From Streptomyces sennicomposti (GTDB lineage: Bacteria; Actinomycetota; Actinomycetes; Streptomycetales; Streptomycetaceae), in the NCBI RefSeq assembly GCF_019890635.1, contig NZ_JAIOAB010000002.1, positions 62,001-126,000 on the forward strand: a stretch of 64,000 bases of DNA, written 5' to 3'. Positions 32,935 through 42,694 of this stretch are shown here, in pieces. Position 1 is the first letter of the stretch. Each line of letters starts with the position of its first letter. A program made the translations under genes and the position numbers. The notes beneath the pieces are model-generated. The model was not told the DNA's origin and made no database searches. It worked only from the letters and a program-made list of their open reading frames with translations.

Positions 32935-34058
32935 GTCGCCCCCGCGCCCGCGGGGATGCTCCGGCCTCCGTGGTGGCCCCGTCGAGTCGAAGACCGTCGC
33001 CCCCGCGCCCGCGGGGATGCTCCGCGGGTTATCGCGGGTCCGACGGTCTGAAGGTGGTCGCCCCCGCGCCCGCGGGGATGCTCCGACCATGGGCGACTTC
33101 CTGCGGACTCACGACCGGTCGCCCCCGCGCCCGCGGGGATGCTCCGAAGGAGCTGCGCGAGGAACTCGCCGCCGAGTCGTCGACCCCGCGCCCGCGGGGA
33201 TGCTCCGAAGTACGGCACGCATTTCACGTGGCAACAGATGTCGACCCCGCGCCCGCGGGGATGCTCCGGCCACCGACAGCGTGCGCGTCATGAACGCGAT
33301 GTCGACCCCGCGCCCGCGGGGATGCTCCGATCAGCTTCGAGGATGTCGCCGGGTCCATGGCGTCGACCCCGCGCCCGCGGGGATGCTCCGTGGAAACCGG
33401 TGGTAGCGGGGGCCGCCGTGCAGTCGACCCCGCGCCCGCGGGGATGCTCCGGCCGCTACCGGATTCGATGCCGAGTGGATGACGTCGACCCCGCGCCCGC
33501 GGGGATGCTCCGATGCTCGCCGACACCGGCATCGACGGCCCGGTGTCGACCCCACGCCCGCGGGGATGCTCCGCCGCTGACGAATGCACGCCTCGGCGGC
33601 CCGGTGTCGACCCCGCGCCCGCGGGGATGCTCCGTCCACGACAGGCTGGTACCACGCCGGGATGGCGTCGACCCCGCGCCCGCGGGGATGCTCCGAGGAC
33701 GGGTTCGAGGACTCGGTCATCGCGGACGTCGACCTCGCGCCCGCGGGGATGCTCCGCAGCTCGGAGAGATCGCCACCAAGGTCAAGGAGTCGACCCCGCG
33801 CCCGCGGGGATGCTCCGATCCAGGCCACGACCGAGGGCCGCACCGTGCGGTCGACCCCGCGCCCGCGGGGATGCTCCGTACCGCGCCCAGCGGCACGTGT
33901 TCGAGGAGAAGTCGCCCCCGCGCCCGCGGGGATGCTCCTCCGACGTCGCCCTCGCCGTCCACGTCAGTGCGGACCCCGCGCCCGCGGGGATGCTCCGGTC
34001 CGGCCCTCCGGCCGCTTGCCATTCGCGGAGTCGACCCCGCGCCCACGGGGATGTTCTG
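32935..34058 (+). CRISPR. Type I-E CRISPR array 1: 19 repeats, 18 spacers
   Basis: A 29-nt repeat (GTCGCCCCCGCGCCC then GCGGGGATGCTCCG, or GTCGACCCC at its start) recurs every 61 nt with 32-nt spacers. Repeats begin at 32935, 32996, 33057, 33118, 33179 and so on to 33911, then 33969 and 34030. Repeats 1-4 and 17 have C at position 5; the others have A. The spacer before 33969 is 29 nt, and repeat 18 has a changed first part (GCGGACC). The last repeat is degenerate (CCCACGGGG, ATGTTCTG), which marks the trailer. The inner palindrome GCGCCCGCGGGG forms the stem cut by Cas6e. All other spacers appear unique. Confidence 0.97.
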
Positions 34059-34258
34059 CTCCTGGAGGAGGCGGTGTGGATCGCAGATCGAGTCAGTTCC
34101 GACCTGGGTCGGGGCTGTGGGTTGCTGGCGTCGCGTATTTCGGGGCCGCGAAGCTCCTCTGGGCGTGAAGAGAGGAGTGTTTTTGCAGGTGAAGGACTGT
34201 TGTCAGTGGTGGCCTCTATGCTCCGGTGCTCAGTTGTGGTTGAGCGAGTGGGGGCGGG

Positions 34259-37144
34259 GTGGACGTTCGGGAACTGAGCGCTCGGTACGAGCCGTTGGTC
34301 GTGCGGGCGTTGGAGACGTTGTGGGGGAAGTCGCGGGAGCGGGCTGGAGGCAGTACCCATCTTCTTCTGGCGCATCTCTTGGACACGGCAGCGGTCGCGG
34401 AGTTGCTGTGGGACGGCTTTCTCGCGCGTTCGACGCGGTCGGCGCTTGACACGGTCGCGGGTGGGGCGGGGCGGGGACGGCGGTTGTTCGTCTGGTTGTG
34501 CGGGGTGCACGACTGCGGCAAGGCGACGCCGGTGCATCAGCGTCTGTGGCCGGAAGGCGCGGAGGCCGTGCGTCGGGCGGGGCTGACGTGGGTTGAGGCG
34601 GCTGCCGCGGCAGGGGTGAAGAAGCAGAAGCGGTGGCGTCATGACTGGGCCGGTGGGCTGATGGCGCGAGAGCTGCTGGCCGAGGCCGGGTGGGCTGCGG
34701 AACAGTTGGACTGGGTGTGGCCGCTGGTCGCCGGTCATCATGGGGCCTTTCCGTCGCTCAAAGACGTCCAGGAACCTCGGCCGGCGAAGGGGCAGTTGCG
34801 TGGGAGAGGCGCCTGGCGTCAGGTGCAGCACGCGGTCCTTGAGGTGTTCACCCGCGAGGTCGGGTTCGAGACGGTCGATGAGGTGCAACCTGCGGCCGTC
34901 CCGTCCAGGGCACTGCAGTTGCAGCTCAGCGGCCTGGTGGTCATGGCGGACTGGATCGCGAGTGACGAGCGTTTCTTCAAGGGTGTCGACGATCTGCGAC
35001 TCGTGAGCCTGGATGCTTCTCGCGAGCGCGCGGTGTCGGCGTGGAAGGCCCTGGGACTGCAGGGAGGCTGGGGAGCCTTGGAGACGCCCGGACCGGAGGC
35101 GTTCCAGGATCGGTTCGGGTATGCGCCGCGGCCTTCGCAGGCGATGGTGGTCGAAGTGGTCCGTCGGATGGGTGGTCCGGGGATCGTGGTACTCGAAGCG
35201 CCGATGGGTGAGGGCAAGACGGAGGCCGCTCAGGCTGGGGCGGAGATTCTCGCGGCACGGTTCGGTGCGGACGGTGTGTTCATGGGGATGCCGACCCAGG
35301 CGACCAGCGATCCCATGTTCACCCGCACCCGCCAGTGGGTGGAGGGGATCGGAGAGCAGCTTGCCTCCCGGGTGGTACTGCTGCACGGCAAGAGGGCCTT
35401 CAACCGTGAGTGGAAGGCCCTGCTGGAGGATGCGGGGGAGCATGCGGACGAAGCGTTCTGCGGGGTGGACGAGTTCGGGTTGGAGGACGACCCGTACGGC
35501 ATCGAGCCCGAGGCGCGCGGGACGCTGGAGCGGCAGGCGCCCGCCGAGTGGTTTCTGGGGGCGAAGCGTGGGCTGCTGGCGCCGTTCGTCGTCGGTACGG
35601 TCGATCAGCTGCTCTATGCGGCTACCCGCACGCGGCATGTGATGCTGCGGATGGCGGGCCTGGCCGGCAAGGTCGTGGTTCTCGACGAAGTGCACGCGTG
35701 CGACGTGTACATGAGCCAGTTCCTGCGGGAGGCGCTGCGCTGGCTGGGACAGGCCGGAGTACCGGTGATCGTCTTGTCGGCGACGCTCGCTCCCGTTCAG
35801 CGTCAGGCCTTGGTCGAGGCTTATCTGGCGGGTGCGGCCTCGCGTGAGGAGCTGTGGGTCGAGGTGCCAGCACCGCTGGGATATCCGCGTGTCACGGCGG
35901 CCTGGCTGTCGGCTTTTGGGGAGCCGCAGTTCGATGCGGCGGCGACGGGAAGCTGGCGCACGGACCTCGGTGTGGAGGTGTCGGTGGTGCCGGAGGCGGT
36001 GCCCGGCGCGCGCTGCTCACGCGAGGAGCGGCAGCGGTTGCAGGGCGAGGCGGATGCGAGGGTGGGGGAGCTGCTGGTCAGTGAACTCGCCGACGGCGGG
36101 ACCGCTCTCGTCATCCGTAACTCCGTTGCCCGGGCGCAGAGTCTCTTCGAGGAGTTGCGTGGGCGGTTCGGGGACGACGAGGTGCGGCTGTTGCATGCCC
36201 GTTTCACGGCGACGCGGCGTGCCGATCTGACGGAGGAGTGCCTGCGCCTGCTGGGCCCGAGGACGCCGCGCTCTCGGAGCGGCCGATTGATCCTGGTGGC
36301 GACCCAGCTTGCCGAGCAGTCCTTCGATGTCGATGTCGACCTGCTGGTCACGGACCTGGCCCCGGTGGATCTTCTGCTGCAGCGTGTGGGGCGGCTGCAT
36401 CGGCACGAAGACACATGGCGCCCGGACAGGCTGCGCGTCCCGCGGGTGTTCGTGACCGGGTTCGAGCCACGTGAGGGACGCGAGCCGGCGTTCGCGTTCG
36501 CCGGCGAGAAGATCTACGGCCGTCATCTGCTGCTGCGGACCGCTGCTGTGCTGCCCGGCGCGGGGGAGACGTGGTCGGTTCCGGGGGATGTACCCGGTCT
36601 GGTGGAGGAGGTGTACGGAGCCGATGCGTCGCTGCTGCCCGAGGCGTGGCAGGAGGCCGGTGAGGCAGCCCGTGAGGAGCAGGAGACGCAGGACCGGACC
36701 CGTGCCGAGAACGCCCGGCAGTTCCTGCTGACCCCGCACGGAGAGCACGAGCGGCGGACGCTGGCGGGTCTGCACTACGGAGGGTCGACCGCGGGCAGTG
36801 ACGAGAGCTCTTTGCAGGCGGCGGTCCGTGACGGCGACGAATCCGCTGAGGTCGTTCTGGTGGTCCGTGACCAGGATGACGCGGTCTTCCGGACACTGGC
36901 AGGGCGCACGCTGAGTGTGAACGGCGATGTGGCACCGGACGTGCTGGATGAGGTGCTGGGTTCGGTAGTGCGGTTGCCGTCGAAGTTCACCGAGTCGGTG
37001 GCGGAGTTGAAGCCGTTGCCCGGATGGCACGGGCACCCGTGGTTGCGGAGGAGCCGTGCTCTGGTCCTGGACACCACGGGCAGGGCCCGGCTGGGCGACA
37101 TCACGGTGTCTTACGACGACGAGTTCGGGTTCCGGCAGGTCTAG
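34259..37144 (+). CDS. cas3: Cas3 helicase-nuclease (type I-E)
   Basis: A 961-aa fusion of an HD nuclease and an SF2 helicase, recruited by Cascade to degrade target DNA. HD domain: His39/Asp42 in AHLLDTAAV, His84-Asp85 in GVHDCGKATP, and HH at about 160 in LVAGHHGAFP. Helicase: Walker A EAPMGEGKTEA at about 313-323, DEVH at 476-479 in VVLDEVHACD, SAT in VIVLSATLAP, and motif VI QRVGRLHRH. Length is normal. Start is GTG 34259, about 200 nt after the array, with no other gene in that gap. Codons end mainly in G, unlike the C-ending casC-cas2 genes. A 282-nt gap separates it from casA, suggesting separate transcription. Confidence 0.96.
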   Translation: MDVRELSARYEPLVVRALETLWGKSRERAGGSTHLLLAHLLDTAAVAELLWDGFLARSTRSALDTVAGGAGRGRRLFVWLCGVHDCGKATPVHQRLWPEGAEAVRRAGLTWVEAAAAAGVKKQKRWRHDWAGGLMARELLAEAGWAAEQLDWVWPLVAGHHGAFPSLKDVQEPRPAKGQLRGRGAWRQVQHAVLEVFTREVGFETVDEVQPAAVPSRALQLQLSGLVVMADWIASDERFFKGVDDLRLVSLDASRERAVSAWKALGLQGGWGALETPGPEAFQDRFGYAPRPSQAMVVEVVRRMGGPGIVVLEAPMGEGKTEAAQAGAEILAARFGADGVFMGMPTQATSDPMFTRTRQWVEGIGEQLASRVVLLHGKRAFNREWKALLEDAGEHADEAFCGVDEFGLEDDPYGIEPEARGTLERQAPAEWFLGAKRGLLAPFVVGTVDQLLYAATRTRHVMLRMAGLAGKVVVLDEVHACDVYMSQFLREALRWLGQAGVPVIVLSATLAPVQRQALVEAYLAGAASREELWVEVPAPLGYPRVTAAWLSAFGEPQFDAAATGSWRTDLGVEVSVVPEAVPGARCSREERQRLQGEADARVGELLVSELADGGTALVIRNSVARAQSLFEELRGRFGDDEVRLLHARFTATRRADLTEECLRLLGPRTPRSRSGRLILVATQLAEQSFDVDVDLLVTDLAPVDLLLQRVGRLHRHEDTWRPDRLRVPRVFVTGFEPREGREPAFAFAGEKIYGRHLLLRTAAVLPGAGETWSVPGDVPGLVEEVYGADASLLPEAWQEAGEAAREEQETQDRTRAENARQFLLTPHGEHERRTLAGLHYGGSTAGSDESSLQAAVRDGDESAEVVLVVRDQDDAVFRTLAGRTLSVNGDVAPDVLDEVLGSVVRLPSKFTESVAELKPLPGWHGHPWLRRSRALVLDTTGRARLGDITVSYDDEFGFRQV

Positions 37145-37426
37145 AGGGGCAGTGGCCGGCTCTGGCGGCTGTCACCGGGTGCAAGGTGGGGTGAGCCGCC
37201 GGGCTGGTGCCCGACGGCTCGTCGCCCCGCGTGGCGCGGGGTCGAAGTGGTTCCCGATCCGCTGTGCAAACAGAGAAGGGGATCATCCCCGCCGTCCGGC
37301 CATGGCGTACCCGTGGCTGGCCGGGGTCAACGGCCAGATTCTTGCACCTGATTGTGGAGAAGGCGCGCGCGTGGCTGACGCCGGCTGCTAGCGTCAAAAC
37401 ATAGAAGCTTCCATGAGGGGGAACTG
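37145..37426. other. Gap between cas3 and casA (probable cas operon promoter region)
   Basis: This 282-nt interval has no coding signal. It ends with a G-rich ribosome site (GAGGGGGAACTG) before casA. The more AT-rich stretch at 37385-37412 (CTAGCGTCAAAACATAGAAGC) is where a promoter -10 would be expected, but no convincing -35/-10 pair is seen. Confidence 0.4.
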
Positions 37427-39133
37427 ATGGAGCACGGCTTTTCCCTGACGGACGAGCCCTGGCTGCGCTTACCGGCCGCCACAGGAGGCCCCGCGCGGGA
37501 GCGTTCGCTGCGCACGGCGTTGCTGGAGGCGCACGCCTTCGGTGACTTGGTGGTGGAAGTCCCCACCCAGAGGCCCGCCGTGTTGCGGCAGATCCTGCTG
37601 CCAGTGGTCCTCGACGCCCTGGGCCGTCCGGCCGACGAGCGGGAATGGGCGACCTGGTTCTCCGCGGGGCGGTGGACGGAGGAACAGCGTGCACGGCTCG
37701 AGGAGTATCTGGACGCGCACCAAGGGCTGTTCGACCTTTTCGACCCGGTGCAGCCCTTCGGGCAGGTTGCCGGTCTGCGTACCGCGAAGGGCGAGACGAA
37801 GAACGCCGGGCTGATCGTCGCGACCGCTGCCACCGGCAACAACGTGCCGCTGTTCGCCTCGCGTACGGAGGGCGACGCCTTCTCTCTGACTCCGGCGCAG
37901 GCGGCGCACTGGCTGCTGCACACGCACTGCTGGGACACCGCGGCGATCAAGACGGGCGCCGTGGGAGACCCGAGGGCGAAGGCGGGCAAGACGGTCGGGA
38001 ACCTGACCGGGCCGCTCGGGCAGATGGGCGTCACCCTGCTGGTCGGTACGACGTTGTTCGAGACGCTGCTGCTGAACATCCCGGTCGGGGCTCCGCCGAC
38101 ATCGACCGACCGGCCGCAGTGGCGGAGGTGTGAGCCCGCGGACCCGCGGTCGGCCGGCACGCCCCAGTGGGAACAACGGTTGCCCGAAGGGCTTCTGGAG
38201 CTGTGGACCTGGCAGTCCCGCCGTATCCGGCTCTTCCCGGAAGCCACCCCAGAAGGCGTGCGGGTGACGCGCGTCCTGGTCGCCGCGGGAGACCGTATGC
38301 CGTACACGCCCGAGACCGAGCCGCACACCATGTGGCGCCTGGAGCCGACCGGCGGCCGGAACACGGGCAGCCGCAAGGGCGGCACCGTGCCGCCGCGCCG
38401 CCCCCTGCGCCTGCAACCGGGAAAGGCGGCCTGGCGTGGGCTGGATGCGCTCCTCGCCCCCGAGCGGGTGGCCCGTGAGGCCGGGGAGAAGACCAGCGGG
38501 TTCGCCACGAGCAAGCTCCTGGACCAGGTGGGCGCCCTGGCGCCCGACCTCGGCGAGGCCTATCCGCTGCGCGTGGAACTCTCCGGCATCGCGTACGGCA
38601 ACCAGTCGGCCGTCATCGAGGACGTGATGTTCGACGCGCTGCCTCTCCCACCGACCGCACTGGAGACGGACAGCGACGTCCGGTCCGCTCTCCTCGAAGT
38701 GGCCGAGCAGGCAGAGCAGTTGGCGATGGCGGTCAACCACCTCTCGGCGGATCTACGGCGTGCTCTCGGTAGCGAACCGATTCCCTGGGACAAGGGACAG
38801 CGGCCCGGCGAACTCGTCCTGCATGCTCTCGACCCACTGGTGCGGCGCCTGCTGGCCGGAATGCGCGGAGTGGAGGACCTGGAACGGATCGAGGCCGGAC
38901 AGCTCGCCTGGGAGCAGCTGGCGTGGCGTCGCACCTGGGAGATCGCCGACCGTCTCCTGCAGGCCGTACCCGTCGGAGCGTTCATGGGCAGGAGCATCAC
39001 CCAGGGGGAGGGGAAGCCCGAGCGGACGTACCGCGTCTCGTCGGCCGAGGCGTCCTTCCTCCGGCGCCGTGCGGAGATCCTTCACCGGGCCGCCGCCGCC
39101 CGGCGGGACCACCCAGGCCCCGACGACCAGTAG
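37427..39133 (+). CDS. casA: CasA/Cse1 (Cas8e), large subunit of type I-E Cascade
   Basis: A 568-aa protein. Cse1 recognises the PAM and recruits Cas3. The N-terminus FSLTDEPWLRLP, the motif FDPVQPFGQVAG, the loop NAGLIVATAATGNNVPLF and WLLHTHCWDTAAIKTG are typical of Cse1. The C-terminal four-helix bundle follows from about residue 400. ATG 37427 is preceded by GAGGGGG. It is the first gene of the Cascade operon, ahead of casB by 137 nt. Confidence 0.95.
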   Translation: MEHGFSLTDEPWLRLPAATGGPARERSLRTALLEAHAFGDLVVEVPTQRPAVLRQILLPVVLDALGRPADEREWATWFSAGRWTEEQRARLEEYLDAHQGLFDLFDPVQPFGQVAGLRTAKGETKNAGLIVATAATGNNVPLFASRTEGDAFSLTPAQAAHWLLHTHCWDTAAIKTGAVGDPRAKAGKTVGNLTGPLGQMGVTLLVGTTLFETLLLNIPVGAPPTSTDRPQWRRCEPADPRSAGTPQWEQRLPEGLLELWTWQSRRIRLFPEATPEGVRVTRVLVAAGDRMPYTPETEPHTMWRLEPTGGRNTGSRKGGTVPPRRPLRLQPGKAAWRGLDALLAPERVAREAGEKTSGFATSKLLDQVGALAPDLGEAYPLRVELSGIAYGNQSAVIEDVMFDALPLPPTALETDSDVRSALLEVAEQAEQLAMAVNHLSADLRRALGSEPIPWDKGQRPGELVLHALDPLVRRLLAGMRGVEDLERIEAGQLAWEQLAWRRTWEIADRLLQAVPVGAFMGRSITQGEGKPERTYRVSSAEASFLRRRAEILHRAAAARRDHPGPDDQ

Positions 39134-39270
39134 ACAACGCGGCAGCCTCCGGGGACACAGCTCCCGTCCGCCCCGCCCGGGCCCGGCCATCCGGCTGTGC
39201 CCCGCCCCCCGCAGCACCTTCTCGCACGCCCCGTGCGTCACAGCGTTCCTCATCACGTCTGGACACGGCC

Positions 39271-39876
39271 ATGACCGAAGAAGATCCCGTCAAGCAGCGC
39301 ATCTGGCACCGTTACATCGCCGCGGACGGCACGTGGCGCCGTGAGAACGGCTCCGCGGCCACGCGGCGCCCGCCCGGGGAGGACCTCGCGGTACTGCGCC
39401 GAGGCCTGAGCCGTCCTGCCGGAACCGTCTTGGAGATGTTCCCGTTCTACACCTGCCCGATCGACGACTTCGCTGCCCGCCGCGGCGAGGTGTCCGCCGA
39501 GCAGGAGGCCGAGCACATCGCGCTCGCCCTCTACGGCCTGCACCAGCAGAGCCAGGACAGGCCCATGCACCGCGACGGAGTCGGCCTCGGCCGCGCCATG
39601 CTCGCGCTCCGGCGCCACGACCGCACCAGCGACGAGGCCGTCGACTCCCGCTTCCAACAGGCATTCTCCGCAACATCGACGACCGCACTGCAGCAGCGTC
39701 TGCGCGGCCTGATCACCCAGCTCAAGGACATCAAGCAGCCCCTCGACTACAACCGCCTGATCTCCGACCTCCACGACTGGAACCGGCCTGACTCCCGCTC
39801 CCGCGTACGCCGCCGCTGGGGCCTGGACTACTACGGCTGGACCCAGCAGGCAACGGCCCCGCGATCCGGCCGCTGA
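39271..39876 (+). CDS. casB: CasB/Cse2 (Cas11e), small subunit of Cascade
   Basis: A 201-aa helical protein; two copies stabilise the R-loop in E. coli Cascade. Cse2-type segments are VLEMFPFYTCPIDDF, EQEAEHIALALYGLHQQ and LRGLITQLKDIKQPLDYNRL, and the Arg-rich surface expected for nucleic acid contact is present. ATG 39271 gives the usual family length. A 105-nt spacer separates it from casC. Confidence 0.92.
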   Translation: MTEEDPVKQRIWHRYIAADGTWRRENGSAATRRPPGEDLAVLRRGLSRPAGTVLEMFPFYTCPIDDFAARRGEVSAEQEAEHIALALYGLHQQSQDRPMHRDGVGLGRAMLALRRHDRTSDEAVDSRFQQAFSATSTTALQQRLRGLITQLKDIKQPLDYNRLISDLHDWNRPDSRSRVRRRWGLDYYGWTQQATAPRSGR

Positions 39877-39981
39877 CCCACCCCGCACCATCTGACGTCC
39901 GCCCGACCGCGGACACCCCCGCATCCGCGACGACCGCGGACCGACCGACTCCCGCTCACCCGCACCACCTGGAGCAACCCG

Positions 39982-41136
39982 ATGACACAGCGCCTCTACA
40001 TCGACGTACACATCGTCCAGACCGTCCCGCCCGCGAACCTCAACCGGGACGACCAGGGAAACCCCAAGGAGGCCATCTACGGCGGAGTCCGCCGCTCCCG
40101 CGTCTCCTCCCAGGCGTGGAAGCGAGCGACCCGCCGACACTTCGACCTCCAGGCCCCCGAGCAGGACCGCGCCACCCGCACCAGGCGCATCACCAACGAA
40201 CTCACCACGCGCATCTGCCGCGACACCGACCTGAACCGCGAGGCTGCCGCCCCCATCGCTGACGCCTTGCTCGCACAGCTCGGCCTGAGCCAGGGAAAGA
40301 AAGCCGGCGACACCGCCTACCTCCTCTTCTACGGCAACGCCCAGCTCGATGCCGTGGCCGCCCTCGTCACCGACCGCGCCGCCGACCTCGCAACCCTGGA
40401 CGACAAGGCCCTCACCGAAGCAGTCAAGGAACTGCCCGTCGCGAAGACATTCCAGACCGGACACCCCGTGGGCGTCGCTCTGTTCGGCCGCATGGTCGCC
40501 GACATCCCCAAACTCAACGTCGACGCCGCCGTACAGGTCGCCCACGCGCTCTCCACCCACGAGACGCAGCTCGAGTTCGACTACTTCACCGCCGTCGACG
40601 ACCAGAACGAGAAGGACGAGACCGGAGCCGGGATGATCGGCACCATCGGCTTCAACTCCGCCACCCTCTACCGCTTCGCCACCATCGGGTTCGCCCAGCT
40701 CACCGCCAACCTCGACGGTGATACCGAAGCCGCGCTCGACGCCGTCGACCGGTTCGTCGACAGCTTCGCCCTGTCCGTCCCCACCGGCTACCAGAACTCC
40801 TTCGCCCACCGGACCCGGCCCAGCCTCATCGCCGTTGTCGTACGCACCGACCAGCCCGTCAACCTCGTCTCCGCCTTCGAAGAGCCCGTCGCCGCGGAAG
40901 CCGGCATCCAGGCCGCCTCCGCGCGCCGCCTCGCCGAGGAGCACATCACCGCCACGCAGGTATGGGGCGACACCCCCCTCTACCAAGCGGCCAGCCACAC
41001 CTTCACCACCCGCGAGCCCCGCACCAAGGACACCGTCGAGACCCTCACCCAGGCCTTCGGTGAACCCGTCACCTTCGCCGATCTGCGCACCACCCTGCGC
41101 ACCCGCATCAGCGCCACCCTGGGGGAACAGGCGTGA
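39982..41136 (+). CDS. casC: CasC/Cse4 (Cas7e), backbone subunit of Cascade
   Basis: A 384-aa Cas7-type RAMP protein that forms the six-subunit crRNA-binding filament. The N-terminus reads YIDVHIVQTVPPANLNRDD, with KEAIYGGVRRSRVSSQAWKR typical of Cse4. LEFDYFTAVDDQ, GMIGTIGFNSATLYRFA and TGYQNSFAHRTRP complete the signature. Its TGA overlaps the GTG of casD, so translation is coupled. Confidence 0.96.
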   Translation: MTQRLYIDVHIVQTVPPANLNRDDQGNPKEAIYGGVRRSRVSSQAWKRATRRHFDLQAPEQDRATRTRRITNELTTRICRDTDLNREAAAPIADALLAQLGLSQGKKAGDTAYLLFYGNAQLDAVAALVTDRAADLATLDDKALTEAVKELPVAKTFQTGHPVGVALFGRMVADIPKLNVDAAVQVAHALSTHETQLEFDYFTAVDDQNEKDETGAGMIGTIGFNSATLYRFATIGFAQLTANLDGDTEAALDAVDRFVDSFALSVPTGYQNSFAHRTRPSLIAVVVRTDQPVNLVSAFEEPVAAEAGIQAASARRLAEEHITATQVWGDTPLYQAASHTFTTREPRTKDTVETLTQAFGEPVTFADLRTTLRTRISATLGEQA

Positions 41137-41930
41137 CGTCCACCGACCACACCTCCGTCCTCCTGCTGCGGCTCGCCGGCCCCCTGCAGTCATGGGGCGA
41201 CCGCAGCACCTTCAACCGACGTGAGACCCGGCCCGAACCCACCAAGTCCGGAGTCGTGGGCCTGCTCGCCGCAGCCGCCGGCCGCTCGCGCCACGCCGCC
41301 GTGGACGACCTCGCCGCGCTGGGACTCGGCATCCGCATCGACCAGCCCGGCAGCATTCTGCGCGACTACCACACCGTCAGCGACTACCGCGGCCAGCCAC
41401 TCCTGTCCGCCGCCGTGTCCGCCAAAGGCCTGCAGAAACCCACGTCCCCCGCCAAGCACACCCACATCACCCAGCGCTTCTACCTCCAGGACGCCGTTTT
41501 CCTGGCAGCCGTCGAAGGCCCCCGAGAACTCATCACCACCCTCGAACACGCCCTACGCCATCCCGCCTTTCCCCTCGCCCTCGGCCGCAGGTCATGCGCG
41601 CCCGCACAACCCCTGGCCCTGGGACAGCGCACCGGCACGCTCGAGGACGTGCTGCGCGCGGAGCCCTGGCAGGCAGCCCCCGCCGTACGCACACGGTGGG
41701 GCCGCCAGAACGGCAACGCCGCCCGCATCGACCTCCCCGCCACCCTCGACGACCCGGCAGGCGACGAAGTCCGCGACGACGTTCCCCTGTCCTTCGCCCC
41801 CACCAGCCGTACGTTCACCACCCGTCGTACCCGCCACACCTATCTCAGCGCCCCCACCGGCCTCACACCCGATCCCGCGCAGCCTCCGACCACCGGCGGC
41901 CACGACCCCTTCGCCCTCCTGGGCTGGTGA
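41133..41930 (+). CDS. casD: CasD (Cas5e), crRNA 5'-handle-binding subunit
   Basis: A 265-aa Cas5-type RAMP protein that caps the crRNA 5' end in Cascade. It shows LLLRLAGPLQSWGDRSTF at residues 9-26 and RPEPTKSGVVGLLAAAAG, both diagnostic, followed by LRDYHTVSDYRG and ALGRRSCAP. Start GTG 41133 overlaps the casC stop. Confidence 0.95.
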   Translation: MTSTDHTSVLLLRLAGPLQSWGDRSTFNRRETRPEPTKSGVVGLLAAAAGRSRHAAVDDLAALGLGIRIDQPGSILRDYHTVSDYRGQPLLSAAVSAKGLQKPTSPAKHTHITQRFYLQDAVFLAAVEGPRELITTLEHALRHPAFPLALGRRSCAPAQPLALGQRTGTLEDVLRAEPWQAAPAVRTRWGRQNGNAARIDLPATLDDPAGDEVRDDVPLSFAPTSRTFTTRRTRHTYLSAPTGLTPDPAQPPTTGGHDPFALLGW

Positions 41931-41935
41931 CCGAC

Positions 41936-42688
41936 ATGCCCTACCTCTCCCGTATCCGCATCAACCCCCTGCGCGCCGAGAGCCGCAAACTCCTCGCCAG
42001 TCCCCGTGCCATGCACGCCGCAGTCCAAGGAGGCCTGCCCGGCCCGCCCGAACAGGAACGCACCCTGTGGCGCCTGGACGCAGACAACCCCCACCGCCCC
42101 CTCCTGTTCGTCCTCACCACCGGCAAACCGGACTGGACCCACCTCGTGGAACAGGCAGGATGGCCCGGCGCCGACGGTGAGCACTACGCCGTACGCGACT
42201 ACGCCCCCCTCCTGCGGCAACTGGCAACCGGCCGCAGCTTCGCCTTCCGCCTGACCGCTAACCCCGTCCAGAACACCAACCGGCCCGACAAACTCACCCC
42301 GCGTCAGCAAGAGCGCATCGAAGCCGGCGACCGGCGCAGCTTCCGCCTCGGCCACCGCACCGCCACAGCCCAGCTCAACTGGTTCCTCACCCGCACCGCA
42401 CGCTGGGGCTTCGACATCCCCACCGCACCCTCCCTGGACGGAACCCACGACACCGACAACCAACCGCCCCGGGACATCCGCATCATCACCCGTCAACGCC
42501 GCTCCTTCGGCAAAGGGCCCCTCACCCCCAAGGAAACCCACGTCGTCATGCACGCGGTCACCTTCGAAGGACGCCTGCGCATCACCGACCCCGCTCTCCT
42601 CACCGAACGCCTCCTGGCCGGCATCGGCCCCACCAAGGCCTACGGCTGCGGACTGCTCACCCTTGCCCCGCTCCCCGAAAGGGCATGA
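41936..42688 (+). CDS. casE: CasE (Cas6e), crRNA-processing endoribonuclease
   Basis: A 250-aa RAMP ribonuclease that cuts the repeat hairpin and stays bound to the crRNA 3' handle. The N-terminus YLSRIRINPLRAESRKLLAS carries the expected motif with the conserved Arg, and a catalytic His is likely His30 (RAMHAAVQGG). The family C-terminal glycine-rich loop is GIGPTKAYGCGLLTL. Start is ATG 41936 or GTG 41927, which overlaps the casD stop. Its substrate is the inner palindrome of the two arrays. Confidence 0.95.
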   Translation: MPYLSRIRINPLRAESRKLLASPRAMHAAVQGGLPGPPEQERTLWRLDADNPHRPLLFVLTTGKPDWTHLVEQAGWPGADGEHYAVRDYAPLLRQLATGRSFAFRLTANPVQNTNRPDKLTPRQQERIEAGDRRSFRLGHRTATAQLNWFLTRTARWGFDIPTAPSLDGTHDTDNQPPRDIRIITRQRRSFGKGPLTPKETHVVMHAVTFEGRLRITDPALLTERLLAGIGPTKAYGCGLLTLAPLPERA

Positions 42689-42694
42689 CCACCC

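Noticed and set aside
33139..34449. Long open frames through CRISPR array 1 (for example a 436-codon frame)
   Set aside because: They are translations of the 61-nt repeat-spacer period with recurring PRPRGCS-type units, not a gene.
39253..41193. 646-codon minus-strand frame opposite casB and casC
   Set aside because: Shadow of cas genes; Gly/Val/Asp-rich with no motif.
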